From positions 1 to 64,000 of the forward strand of contig JAKSPT010000003.1 in NCBI GenBank assembly GCA_024404495.1: 64,000 bases of DNA, read 5' to 3'. The position numbers and the translations under genes were made by a program. The notes under the pieces were generated by a model. That model was given only the letters and a program-made list of their open reading frames with translations, searched no databases and was not told where the DNA came from. The DNA comes from Lachnospiraceae bacterium. GTDB taxonomy: Bacteria > Bacillota > Clostridia > Oscillospirales > CAG-272. This document shows positions 40,477 to 48,525 of this stretch, piece by piece. Every line of letters starts with the position of its first letter. The first letter of the stretch is position 1.

Positions 40477-41253
40477 TCAGACGGGGCTGCGGAGCGTGAC
40501 GGATGGGATTGGAGTGATGCCGAGGCGATCAAGATATATCACAGCATCCTCGTAAAGCTGCTGACGGTAAATTGCGTCGGGAGAGTGCGCGTCGCAGCCG
40601 AAGATCACGTCGTTTCCGACTTCCCCGGCGATCCGGAAGAACAGTTCTCTCGGATAGTGACGGTGTTCGACGAAGCCGAGGAAATTGAATTCAAGCGGCA
40701 CGCCGAGGCGCTTCGCGTTTTCGCAGAGCGGCGTCATATATTTTCGGTAGGTCTCTTCATCGCCGACCCAGTTCAGAACGTCCGGGTGTGCGAAATAGGT
40801 GAACCTCCCGGTCTCCATTCCCTCGGTAGTCTGGTTCACGAAGGCTTCCAGAAGCTTTTCGTCCTCGGTGGGACGGGGGCAATAGGGAGCGTCGGTCTCG
40901 TTTCCGAGAAAATGCTGTCCCATGATGAGGTATTCCACCGGATAATCCTTCAGAAAGCCGATCAGTCTGCCGAACAGCTTCGGATAGTATTCCGCCTCGA
41001 AGCCGATATGGATATCGATCGTTCCGGCGTACTCTTTTTTCAGCGCCGTCAGGGTATCGAAATAATCGTCGACGTCCGAAAGACGGACGCGGAAGCCGGA
41101 ATAATAATCACCGTCGAACAGATAGGGGGAATGATCGGAAAAACCGAGGGTCTTCATCCCGCAGGAGATCGCCTTTTCGATATATTCCCGTTCGGTCCCC
41201 GACGCGTGATGACAGCGGACGGTGTGCGTATGATAATTTGCCTGTAAATACAA
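40477..41253 (-). CDS. Histidinol-phosphatase-like PHP-domain protein
   Basis: A 258-residue PHP hydrolase. It opens with 'NYHTHTVRCHHASG' (metal-binding His) and then has 'GFSDHSPY', 'IHIGFEAEYYP', 'FAHPDVLNW' and 'GCDAHSPDA', as in HisK-type histidinol phosphatases. The TTG at 41253 is chosen because AAAGGAA lies 9 nt upstream; the GTG three codons earlier abuts that site. No other histidine-biosynthesis gene is near, so the true substrate could be another phosphomonoester. It lies 15 bp after the parvulin gene and is likely co-transcribed with it. Confidence 0.8.
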   Translation of the reverse strand: MYLQANYHTHTVRCHHASGTEREYIEKAISCGMKTLGFSDHSPYLFDGDYYSGFRVRLSDVDDYFDTLTALKKEYAGTIDIHIGFEAEYYPKLFGRLIGFLKDYPVEYLIMGQHFLGNETDAPYCPRPTEDEKLLEAFVNQTTEGMETGRFTYFAHPDVLNWVGDEETYRKYMTPLCENAKRLGVPLEFNFLGFVEHRHYPRELFFRIAGEVGNDVIFGCDAHSPDAIYRQQLYEDAVIYLDRLGITPIPSVTLRSPV

Positions 41254-41268
41254 GCCGAACACTTCCTT

Positions 41269-42012
41269 TTATGCGCGGTCGACCGGGAACTGGATGCGAA
41301 GCTGATTGACCTTGTGCTGGAAGGCTTCCTGCTGCTTGTCCACGAGGAGCTTTTCCTTGAGCTGATCGGCAATATCCTCAAACTTCGCGGGCTGTGCCTC
41401 CGCTCTGGTATTCAGACGGATGATGTGCCAGCCGAACTGGGTCTTGACCGGCTCGGAGATCTCGCCGATCTGCATCGCGAAGCAGGCTTCCTCAAATTCG
41501 GGGACCATCTGTCCTCTGCCGAAGGAACCGAGATCGCCGCCTCTTTCCCCGGACGGGCAGGAGGATTCGGTCTTCGCGGCGTCCTCGAAGGAGATCTCTC
41601 CTGCGCGGATCTTCGCGAGGATCTCGTTCGCCTTTTCCTCGGAATCAACGAGGATATGAGAAGCGCCTACCGTTTCCTGACCGCCGAACATCGCGGTATT
41701 GTCGTCAAAGAATTTCTTCACCTCGTCGTCGGTGATCTTCACGTTCTCGACCGCCTTCTTGACGGCGTAATTGACGAGAAGGTCTTCCTTCAGTCTCGCG
41801 AGCTCCGCCTTGAACTCGGCGTCTCTCTCGTAGAGATTGGAGGCGGCGTCGGCAAGCAGAAGGCGCTTGTTGATGAGCTGCTCAAGAAGAGCGGCTCTTC
41901 CCTGCGGATTGTTGTACTGCGCCGCACGGGAGCCCATATCGGCGATCGCGGCGTCGATATCGCTTTCGGTGATCGCTCTGCCGCAGACGGTGGCAAGAAT
42001 CTTGTTTTCCAT
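41269..42012 (-). CDS. Cytosolic parvulin-type peptidyl-prolyl isomerase
   Basis: A 247-residue protein. The N-terminal half is a SurA/PrsA-like helical chaperone segment ('RAALLEQLINKRLLLADAA'). The C-terminal half is a parvulin domain with 'VGASHILVDSEEKANEIL', 'SSCPSGERGGDLGSFGRGQM' and 'FGWHIIRL'. There is no signal peptide or lipobox, unlike PrsA, so it acts inside the cell. It would speed cis-trans changes at prolyl bonds. It has its own promoter. Confidence 0.9.
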   Translation of the reverse strand: MENKILATVCGRAITESDIDAAIADMGSRAAQYNNPQGRAALLEQLINKRLLLADAASNLYERDAEFKAELARLKEDLLVNYAVKKAVENVKITDDEVKKFFDDNTAMFGGQETVGASHILVDSEEKANEILAKIRAGEISFEDAAKTESSCPSGERGGDLGSFGRGQMVPEFEEACFAMQIGEISEPVKTQFGWHIIRLNTRAEAQPAKFEDIADQLKEKLLVDKQQEAFQHKVNQLRIQFPVDRA

Positions 42013-42047
42013 GTTGAAACATCCTTTCAGATAAACAAATTTTATTT

Positions 42048-42076
42048 ATTATACTACAAAAAGAAGAAAAACGCAA
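42048..42076 (-). promoter_or_regulatory. Promoter for the parvulin-PHP pair
   Basis: Minus strand: TTGCGT, 17 bp, TATAAT, 35 bp before the parvulin ATG. Confidence 0.75.
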
Positions 42077-42102
42077 CCTTTTTCGGAAAAAACCGCTTTT
42101 CT

Positions 42103-42831
42103 TTATGAAATACATCCGGGCACCGGATAGATCGGCTTCCCGTGGTCGGTATAAATGCGTTCGTCCGGAAGAAGGAACCACCGTTTCGACTTTTTTCCGG
42201 TCCGTTCGGTATCGGAAAGATCAAAGGTCGCGTCAAGGTGCAGCGGCTTTCCGTTCACCCATACGATATTCCACGCGTGGTTCTGATTTTCGTGAAAGAC
42301 GGAGGGAGCGATCACGGTCGTGCACGGGACCTCAAGCAGGGTCAGGATCGCCTGCACCGCCTTGGAGATCCCCTCGCAGACGCCGATACCGTGGCAGAGC
42401 GGACCGCTTATCTCGTGCGCGTAGAGCTTTTCGAGCTTATCGTATTTCACGTTCGTCAGAATAAACGAGTGCGCGTATTCAACGGCGGCGCGGTCCCTCC
42501 CGGCGGGAAAGCCGTCGAACCGGAATCCGCCGACGATCTTGTTCAGCCTTGCGGTCACGGCGTCCTGCACGCTTTTCATCTTCTTAGCGTCGAACCGCGT
42601 GCTCCTCAAAAACGTCATGCTGTCTGCGCCGGGATACCGGCTGACCGAGAAGGAATCGAGCCCGACGATCACGGGATGGTCAAGACGGAATCTGTCGTAG
42701 ACCGAGGAAATATCCTTCAGCGTGAGCGCGGGCACGGAGAAGGTATTCTTCCCCGCCGCGATCTCCCGGTATATCGTCTTATAAACGACTTTTTCCTCTT
42801 TCGTCATTCCCGAATAATAATAAGGTTCCAT
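42103..42831 (-). CDS. Transglutaminase-like domain protein
   Basis: A 242-residue protein with a transglutaminase/protease-like fold. The catalytic triad can be traced: Cys in 'GIGVCEGISKAVQAIL', His in 'NHAWNIVWVNG' and Asp in 'PLHLDATFDLS'. The start at 42831 is favoured since the promoter overlaps the longer open frame. There is no clear signal peptide, which is unusual for relatives that act on the wall. Related clostridial proteins are annotated as transglutaminase domain-containing, without known substrates. Confidence 0.8.
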   Translation of the reverse strand: MEPYYYSGMTKEEKVVYKTIYREIAAGKNTFSVPALTLKDISSVYDRFRLDHPVIVGLDSFSVSRYPGADSMTFLRSTRFDAKKMKSVQDAVTARLNKIVGGFRFDGFPAGRDRAAVEYAHSFILTNVKYDKLEKLYAHEISGPLCHGIGVCEGISKAVQAILTLLEVPCTTVIAPSVFHENQNHAWNIVWVNGKPLHLDATFDLSDTERTGKKSKRWFLLPDERIYTDHGKPIYPVPGCIS

Positions 42832-42862
42832 ACCGATCCGTTCCGTCCGTTTTCTTACCGCT

Positions 42863-42891
42863 ATTATACCATCTCTTTCCCCTTTTGTCAA
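42863..42891 (-). promoter_or_regulatory. Consensus promoter for the transglutaminase-like gene
   Basis: Minus strand: TTGACA, 17 bp, TATAAT. Transcription would begin about 25 nt before the ATG at 42831, which helps fix that start. Confidence 0.88.
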
Positions 42892-42899
42892 CGAAAAGA

Positions 42900-42929
42900 G
42901 GCACCGCTCCCCGAAGGAAGAACGGTGCC
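42900..42929 (-). terminator. Terminator of the spoIVA-ylmC pair
   Basis: Stem GGCACCG / CGGTGCC with a 16-nt loop. The minus strand continues with CTCTTTTCG. It lies 7 bp past the YlmC-like stop. Confidence 0.6.
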
Positions 42930-42936
42930 CCGCTTT

Positions 42937-43194
42937 TCAGTTTCCCTCCGTGAGGGAAAGACAGGAAACGAGGACGGTGTCCTCCCCGATCCGTACGATC
43001 TTTTCCCACGGGATACGGATATCTCTCGGCTTGGAAAAGAATCCGCCACCCTCCCCGGGAACGAGGATCGCCGTCAGCTTTCCCGCCGCGAGATCGACCT
43101 CCACGTCGCAGACGTAACCCATCCTGCTCCCGTTTTCGGTATTGATCACTTCCTTGTCGCGTAATCCGTTCAGCGTTCCGCAGCGCTCGGTCAT
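42937..43194 (-). CDS. YlmC/YmxH-family sporulation protein (PRC-barrel)
   Basis: An 85-residue protein with a single PRC-barrel-like domain: 'LNGLRDKEVINTENGSRMGY', 'VCDVEVDLAAGKLTAILVPG' and 'IPWEKIVRIGEDTVLV'. It matches the YlmC/YmxH family of spore-former-specific proteins, whose molecular role is not known. It lies 13 bp downstream of spoIVA on the same strand and is probably expressed with it in the mother cell. Confidence 0.85.
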   Translation of the reverse strand: MTERCGTLNGLRDKEVINTENGSRMGYVCDVEVDLAAGKLTAILVPGEGGGFFSKPRDIRIPWEKIVRIGEDTVLVSCLSLTEGN

Positions 43195-43207
43195 ACCGTC
43201 ACCCCCG

Positions 43208-44686
43208 TCAGAGGATGATGCAGATGAGACCGCCGCTGCCCTCGTTGATGACCTTGGTCAGCGTCTCGCTCAGTCTTGCCCTTGCCTCTGCGGGCATATG
43301 GGCAAGCTTGGTGTGCAGTCCCTCCGTGATCAGATCGTGCAGGGATTTGCCGAAGATATTGGATTCCCAGAGCTTTGCCGGATCCTCGTCGAATTCGTGA
43401 AGGAGGTAACGCACGAGCTCCTCGCTCTGCGCTTCGGTCCCGACCACGGGGCTGATCTCGGTCTCGATATCTGCGCGGATCAGATGGATCGAAGGTCCGC
43501 TCGCCTTCAGCCTGACCCCGTACGCCCCTGCGTGGCGGATGATCTCGGGCTCCTCCAATTTCAGCTCCTTCTCCTCCGGCGTCACGATGCCGTACCCGTT
43601 CCTTTCCACCTCGTCGAGCGCTTCGGAAAGACGGTCAAGGCGGGATTTCTTCTCCGCGTATTCCCGCAGAAGGGAGATCAGCGATGCGTCGCTCGCGATC
43701 TCGAAGCCGGTCATTTCGCTGACAACGCGGTAATAGAGATCGTCCTTCAGCTCACAATCGACCGTCGCTTCCCCGGTGCCGAGATCGAGACGGGAGAGGC
43801 GCACGGAGGAGACGTTCTCGTTTTCGGAAAGAGAGGAAAAGGCTTCCTTCACGTTTCCGACCCGACCGACCGAGGCGGCACACTTCATCAGATCCTCCCG
43901 CAGCGACTTTTTCAGCGGATGGGTATCGGGAACGGCGTCGGTCCAGCGCGGGAAATTCACGCCGATTTCGGTGACCGGAAACTGCATCAGGATCATTTCG
44001 AGAATGGAGGAAATGTCCTCCCCGTTCAGCTCGAGACAGTTCACGAGAGCGACCGGTGCGCCGTATTCCGTTTCGAGCTTTTCGGCAAGCGCGATGCTCT
44101 CGGGTCTGCCGGGGTCCTTAGAGTTCAGCACGACGGCAAACGGCTTGCGCATCGCCTTCAGCTCGGCTGCCGTCTTCTTTTCCGCCGCCTCGTAGGAGGA
44201 ACGCGGGATCTCCCCGATCGTTCCGTCGGTCGTCATCAGGATTCCGATCGTCGAATGCTCGGAAATGACCTTTCTCGTCCCGATCTCCGCCGCCTCCCCG
44301 AACGGGATCGGCTCCTTCGACCACGGAGTATGCACCATGCGGGGTCCGTCCTCGCCCGATGCCCCGAGCGCCTCGGGGATCATAAAGCCGACGCAGTCAA
44401 CCATCCGGACGCGCATTTCCCCGCCCGAACCGAGCACCACCTTTGCCGCTTCCTCGGGGATGAACTTGGGCTCGGTCGTCATCACCGTCTTCCCGCCCGC
44501 CGCCTGCGGCATCTCGTCACGGGCACGGTCTCTCCCGCTGCCCTCAGCCATATTCGGAAGCACGAGCTCTTCCATAAACCGTTTGATGAAGGTCGATTTT
44601 CCGGTACGGACCGGACCCACGACCCCGATATAGATATCCCCGCCGGTCCGCCGCGCGATATCGTCATAGATCAGTTGATTCGTCAT
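43208..44686 (-). CDS. spoIVA: Stage IV sporulation protein A, spore-coat morphogenetic ATPase
   Basis: A 492-residue protein, the full length of SpoIVA. It has an N-terminal P-loop 'GVVGPVRTGKSTFIKRF' (about residue 21), the sequences 'MVDCVGFMIPEALGASGEDG' and 'VLNSKDPGRPESIALAEKLE', and a conserved C-terminal tail. SpoIVA polymerises with ATP on the outer forespore surface and forms the basement layer of the coat. It is diagnostic of an endospore-forming lineage. A plausible sigma-E promoter lies upstream, and the gene diverges from the GntR-type regulator. Confidence 0.96.
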   Translation of the reverse strand: MTNQLIYDDIARRTGGDIYIGVVGPVRTGKSTFIKRFMEELVLPNMAEGSGRDRARDEMPQAAGGKTVMTTEPKFIPEEAAKVVLGSGGEMRVRMVDCVGFMIPEALGASGEDGPRMVHTPWSKEPIPFGEAAEIGTRKVISEHSTIGILMTTDGTIGEIPRSSYEAAEKKTAAELKAMRKPFAVVLNSKDPGRPESIALAEKLETEYGAPVALVNCLELNGEDISSILEMILMQFPVTEIGVNFPRWTDAVPDTHPLKKSLREDLMKCAASVGRVGNVKEAFSSLSENENVSSVRLSRLDLGTGEATVDCELKDDLYYRVVSEMTGFEIASDASLISLLREYAEKKSRLDRLSEALDEVERNGYGIVTPEEKELKLEEPEIIRHAGAYGVRLKASGPSIHLIRADIETEISPVVGTEAQSEELVRYLLHEFDEDPAKLWESNIFGKSLHDLITEGLHTKLAHMPAEARARLSETLTKVINEGSGGLICIIL

Positions 44687-44723
44687 ATCGTTCCTCCGTA
44701 AGATTCGTTTGTCAGCTTGCTTA

Positions 44724-44753
44724 TGATTATGTGCGGAACGACCGGAATATTAC
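44724..44753 (-). promoter_or_regulatory. Putative sigma-E promoter of spoIVA
   Basis: Minus strand: GTAATATT, 14 bp, CATAATCA. This is close to the B. subtilis sigma-E pattern (GTCATATT, 14 bp, CATACAAT). SpoIVA is a sigma-E target in other spore formers. Confidence 0.5.
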
Positions 44754-44779
44754 TTTTTTATGAATTTTCAAAAAAACCG

Positions 44780-44808
44780 TTGACAAACGCCATTCCGTGT
44801 GCTATGTT
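44780..44808 (+). promoter_or_regulatory. Promoter of the gntR-ABC operon
   Basis: TTGACA (44780-44785), 17 bp, TATGTT (44803-44808). Confidence 0.8.
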
Positions 44809-44812
44809 ATGT

Positions 44813-44835
44813 GTGTACCAGTTATGATAGTACAC
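44813..44835 (+). promoter_or_regulatory. Likely YtrA-type operator (autoregulation)
   Basis: Inverted repeat GTGTAC-N11-GTACAC, equal to GTGTA-N13-TACAC. As I recall, B. subtilis YtrA binds an AGTGTA-N13-type repeat. It lies just downstream of the -10 box and before the GntR gene, where a bound repressor would block transcription. Confidence 0.65.
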
Positions 44836-44851
44836 CAAGAAAGGAGAATCC

Positions 44852-45223
44852 ATGTTTCAGATTGATCCTCTGTCACGAAAACCGATCTACGAACAGCTCA
44901 TTGAGCAATGCGAAGCGTTTATCCAAAGCGGCCTTTTGAAGGAAGGCGACCTGATCCCCTCGGTGCGTTCGCTTTCGATGGACCTTTCGGTCAACCCCAA
45001 CACGATTCAGAAGGCGTTTGCCGATCTTTCGACCCGCGGCATCATCCGCTCGGTCCCCGGAAAAGGAAACGTCGTCTGCGGGAACGCCGCGCAGATCATC
45101 TCCGATAAAAACCGCGAAAAGCTCGACGAGTTCCTTTCCCTGCTGCGTCTGCTCGCCGGATCGGGCATCCCCCGCGAAGAACTGATCGAATACGTCAACA
45201 AAGCCTATCAAAGTCATTTCTAA
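44852..45223 (+). CDS. GntR-family repressor, YtrA subfamily
   Basis: A 123-residue regulator. The N-terminal winged helix has the GntR signature 'LSRKPIYEQLIEQCEAFIQSG', then 'LIPSVRSLSMDLSVNPNTIQ' and 'RGIIRSVPGKGNVVCG'. The short C-terminal part (about 40 residues of helix) is the YtrA type, not a large ligand domain. It is the first gene of a three-gene operon with an ABC exporter, the usual setting of YtrA repressors that respond to wall-active compounds. The inducer here is unknown. Confidence 0.9.
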   Translation: MFQIDPLSRKPIYEQLIEQCEAFIQSGLLKEGDLIPSVRSLSMDLSVNPNTIQKAFADLSTRGIIRSVPGKGNVVCGNAAQIISDKNREKLDEFLSLLRLLAGSGIPREELIEYVNKAYQSHF

Positions 45224-45235
45224 TGAGGTAATTCC

Positions 45236-46129
45236 ATGATAAAAGCAGAACATCTGACAAAAAAATTCGGTGATTTCACCGCCCTCGACGATATCACCTG
45301 CACCATTCAGGACGGCTGTATCTACGGTATGGTCGGCTCCAACGGCGCAGGAAAGTCGACCTTTTTAAGGATCATCACCGGCGTTTACAAGCAGGATGCC
45401 GGTACCGTCACGATCGACGACGCACCGATCTGGGAAAACCCGGCGCTCAAGCAGCGCATCGCCTACGTTCCCGACGAGCTGTTTTTCCTCAACAACGCCT
45501 CGATGAACCGTATGGCGGATATGTACAAAGCCTTTTACCCGAATTTTTCGGCGGAAAGATTTAAGGAACTGACCGCCAATTTCAATCTCGACCCGAAAAA
45601 GTCGATCAACACCTTTTCCAAAGGCATGAAGCGTCAGGCGGCGACCATCCTTGCCCTCTCCTGCCGCCCCGATTACATCTTCTTTGACGAGACGTTCGAC
45701 GGGCTCGACCCGGTCATGCGCAACTACGTCAAAAAACTGATCTGCGATGACGTCATCGAGCGCCACGCCTCGGCGATCATTACCTCCCATTCGCTCCGCG
45801 AGCTGGAGGACACCTGCGATCAGCTTGCCCTGCTTCACCGCGGCGGTCTCGTCCTCGAAAGCGACGTGGAGAATCTGAAAACGGCACAGTTCAAGATTCA
45901 GATCGCATTCCCCTACGAATACGACCGTGCCAAGTTCGAGGGCATCGAAATCCAGCACTTCGTCAAGCACGGCTCGGTCTCCAATATGATCGTCAAGGGC
46001 ACGAGAGAAGAAACGGTGGAAAAGCTCCGCGCGATGAACCCGATCATCCTCGACGTGCTGCCCCTGACGCTCGAAGAGATCTTCACCTACGAAATGGAAG
46101 CCCTCGGCTACAGCTTCCAGATCGACTGA
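45236..46129 (+). CDS. ABC transporter ATP-binding protein
   Basis: A 297-residue ATPase. Walker A is 'GSNGAGKSTFLRIITG'. The signature-loop region is 'NTFSKGMKRQAATILALSC', where LSGGQ is changed to FSKGM as in many YtrB/BcrA-type exporters. The Walker B area is 'YIFFDETFDGLDPVMRN', and the switch His is in 'IITSHSLRELEDTCDQ'. It lies between the YtrA-type regulator and the membrane protein. An export or sensing role against antimicrobial peptides or wall stress is inferred from the setting. Confidence 0.9.
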   Translation: MIKAEHLTKKFGDFTALDDITCTIQDGCIYGMVGSNGAGKSTFLRIITGVYKQDAGTVTIDDAPIWENPALKQRIAYVPDELFFLNNASMNRMADMYKAFYPNFSAERFKELTANFNLDPKKSINTFSKGMKRQAATILALSCRPDYIFFDETFDGLDPVMRNYVKKLICDDVIERHASAIITSHSLRELEDTCDQLALLHRGGLVLESDVENLKTAQFKIQIAFPYEYDRAKFEGIEIQHFVKHGSVSNMIVKGTREETVEKLRAMNPIILDVLPLTLEEIFTYEMEALGYSFQID

Positions 46130-46142
46130 GAGGAGACAGAAA

Positions 46143-48467
46143 ATGACGAACGAAAACATTCATTTCACCCCCGCTTCCCGGAACACACACAAGCGGCCCT
46201 TTGATTTCAGGCTCTTCCTCGAAGGAATGCGTCAGCTCCGCACCTTCGCCATCGTGATCCTGATCATCCTCTCGCTCGAAGCGATCCTCGTCCCGGTCTC
46301 GAACGCGATCGACTACGCGACCTCCCGCAGCTTTCAGGACGAGTGGGTCACTCCGACAGAAAACAACGACGTGAAACGCACGACGACCCCCTTTGAATTC
46401 CATCCGCTCGTCGTCGGCGTATATCTGTTAGCCGCGCCGATCATGACGCTGATGCTCTTCAGCTTTCTGAACAAGCGCAATACCTCGGACTTCTACCATT
46501 CGGTTCCCTATACCCGCGTCTGTCTGTATTTCAGCTATTTCGCGGCGATCATGGCGTGGATCGTTATTCTTGCGTTCGGCTCCACCCTGCTTTCCCTCGT
46601 CGCGCAATGGATTCTCGGTGATTTCTTTATCCCGCTGACCGCAAACTACTTTATGCTTGCCCTCACGGTATCTGTATGTTCTCTCTACGTCGCCGCCGTG
46701 ACCCTGCTTGCGATGACGGTGACGGGAACCGCGTTTTCCAACGTGGTCATCGCACTGCTGATCATGTTTGCGCCGACCATTCTCTTCACCATCCTGACGG
46801 ATGCCGTTTCTTCCTTCCTCCCGATCGTACCGGACGGAAAAATACTGGAATACGTCACGACCTCGAATAATATCGTGACCGCCACGATCGTCTCTATGTT
46901 CACCTCCGTCATCGGCTTCAACTCGCCCGAAGCGATCTTCTATTCGTGGAAAGCTCTTCTTTATACCGGCGTCATCGGTGTCCTTGCCCTCGTGCTCGGC
47001 GTTGTCCTGTTCTGCTTCCGCAAATCCGAGACCGCGACGCAGTCGGCGCCCAACCGGAAGGTGCAGGCTGTCTTCCGTATCGCTTTGACCGCCGTTTTCT
47101 GCTCGCTGATCCTCAGCTCGATCTTCAACGATCTGATGCGCGGCTACGGGCTCGATGATTTCGGCTACGTGATCTTCTTCATCGTTGCCCTCGTTCTCTA
47201 CTGCCTCTACGAGCTGATCTCCACGAAGAAGTGGAAAAACGTCCTGAAAGCTCTCCCCGGTTATCTGATCGTCCTCGCTCTCTGCGGCGTGATGCTCGGC
47301 GGAATGTATCTCGTCTATCAGAATCAGATCAATTTTGTGCCGGACGCAAACGACGTCAGATCCGTTTCGGTCTGCCCCGAAAGCAATAATTACGGCGGTT
47401 TGATCACCCTCGAAGAGTATTACACGAACCAGTCCGACGAAATCAAAATCACCGATCCCGAGATCATCAAAATCGTTACCGAGGCGCTGAAGGAAAACGT
47501 TGACGTTCTGAAAGCAAACAACAACGGAACGATCTACCAGCAATATCAAAGAAACAGTTATTACCAATATTTCACCTCTATTATTGATAAATACTATGAA
47601 GAGAGGTCTTCCGACTATACGCAGTACGTCTTCCGTTTCCGCACCGGTACGACAACCAAAACCCGCCGTATATACGTGAATACGGAAAAAGCGGAAATGG
47701 TCGTCAGCGCGCTTGCCGAGAACGAGAATTACAAGAAGCTGTATTCCAATCTGCCTGACGCCGTCTACGTTTACACAAGCAGCAGATTTGACGAAAGCCT
47801 GACCGATGAAGAGCTGATGAAGGTCTACGACATTATGAAGTTTGAGATCGCCTCCGCCGATTTCAACGAGTGGTGTTCCTACATCAAATCCCATAATTAT
47901 TTGTACCGCGGCAGGTCTTTCAACGTGATCGCACGTGTCCGGTCCGGTTTCAATACCTACGACGTGGAGATTCCCGTTGAGAAGCAGTTCATGCCGCAGG
48001 CATACGGAAAACTGATGTCTCTCATATCCGAAAAGACGAGAGAACAGCTGAAAGAGATCACCGCCTTCGTCGCCTCCGAGGAATTCATAAACAATTTCAG
48101 CAAATGCTATTTTGATCTCAGCTGCTATATCCCGAATTTCAGGAACGGGGAAAAGACAGAAGAAGTCAATCTTTGGTGCGGAAACAGCGACGGAAGAACC
48201 ACGCCCGAAACCGTTGCCGAGATCCTGAACCTGTTTGACACCGCGAAAGACCTTGATCTTGACGAACCTTACGGCCAGGTGAACTTTTACTATCAGTCCA
48301 TACCCGATGATTACGAGCATAAAAACGACGGCGGCGAATATCGGAATTACAAACTCAATCTTCCTCTGAAGGATTCGGTCAAGCTTGAAGAACTGATCAA
48401 AAAATACAACGCGACCACTTCCGAAGCGATTGAATATCCCGTTGTGGATTACGACATCGCCGAATAA
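46143..48467 (+). CDS. ABC transporter permease-like membrane protein with large C-terminal domain
   Basis: A 774-residue protein. The N-terminal 410 residues hold about seven or eight membrane helices arranged like an ABC-2-type permease ('LRTFAIVILIILSLEAILVP', 'FHPLVVGVYLLAAPIMTLML'). After a last helix ending near residue 405 ('LCGVMLGGMYLVY'), about 365 residues form a soluble, charged domain that should lie outside. Similar clostridial proteins are annotated as ABC permeases with a DUF6449-type region. With the upstream ATPase it should make the transporter controlled by the GntR-type protein. The base composition of the last third is slightly less GC-rich. Confidence 0.75.
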   Translation: MTNENIHFTPASRNTHKRPFDFRLFLEGMRQLRTFAIVILIILSLEAILVPVSNAIDYATSRSFQDEWVTPTENNDVKRTTTPFEFHPLVVGVYLLAAPIMTLMLFSFLNKRNTSDFYHSVPYTRVCLYFSYFAAIMAWIVILAFGSTLLSLVAQWILGDFFIPLTANYFMLALTVSVCSLYVAAVTLLAMTVTGTAFSNVVIALLIMFAPTILFTILTDAVSSFLPIVPDGKILEYVTTSNNIVTATIVSMFTSVIGFNSPEAIFYSWKALLYTGVIGVLALVLGVVLFCFRKSETATQSAPNRKVQAVFRIALTAVFCSLILSSIFNDLMRGYGLDDFGYVIFFIVALVLYCLYELISTKKWKNVLKALPGYLIVLALCGVMLGGMYLVYQNQINFVPDANDVRSVSVCPESNNYGGLITLEEYYTNQSDEIKITDPEIIKIVTEALKENVDVLKANNNGTIYQQYQRNSYYQYFTSIIDKYYEERSSDYTQYVFRFRTGTTTKTRRIYVNTEKAEMVVSALAENENYKKLYSNLPDAVYVYTSSRFDESLTDEELMKVYDIMKFEIASADFNEWCSYIKSHNYLYRGRSFNVIARVRSGFNTYDVEIPVEKQFMPQAYGKLMSLISEKTREQLKEITAFVASEEFINNFSKCYFDLSCYIPNFRNGEKTEEVNLWCGNSDGRTTPETVAEILNLFDTAKDLDLDEPYGQVNFYYQSIPDDYEHKNDGGEYRNYKLNLPLKDSVKLEELIKKYNATTSEAIEYPVVDYDIAE

Positions 48468-48481
48468 AACCGAATGAAATC

Positions 48482-48516
48482 AAAAAACGCCGGGCAGATT
48501 CTGTCCGGCGTTTTTT
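48482..48516. terminator. Bidirectional terminator between converging operons
   Basis: Stem AAAAAACGCCGG / CCGGCGTTTTTT with an 11-nt loop. It serves the ABC operon on the plus strand and the GxGYxYP gene on the minus strand. Confidence 0.9.
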
Positions 48517-48525
48517 CGTTTATGA

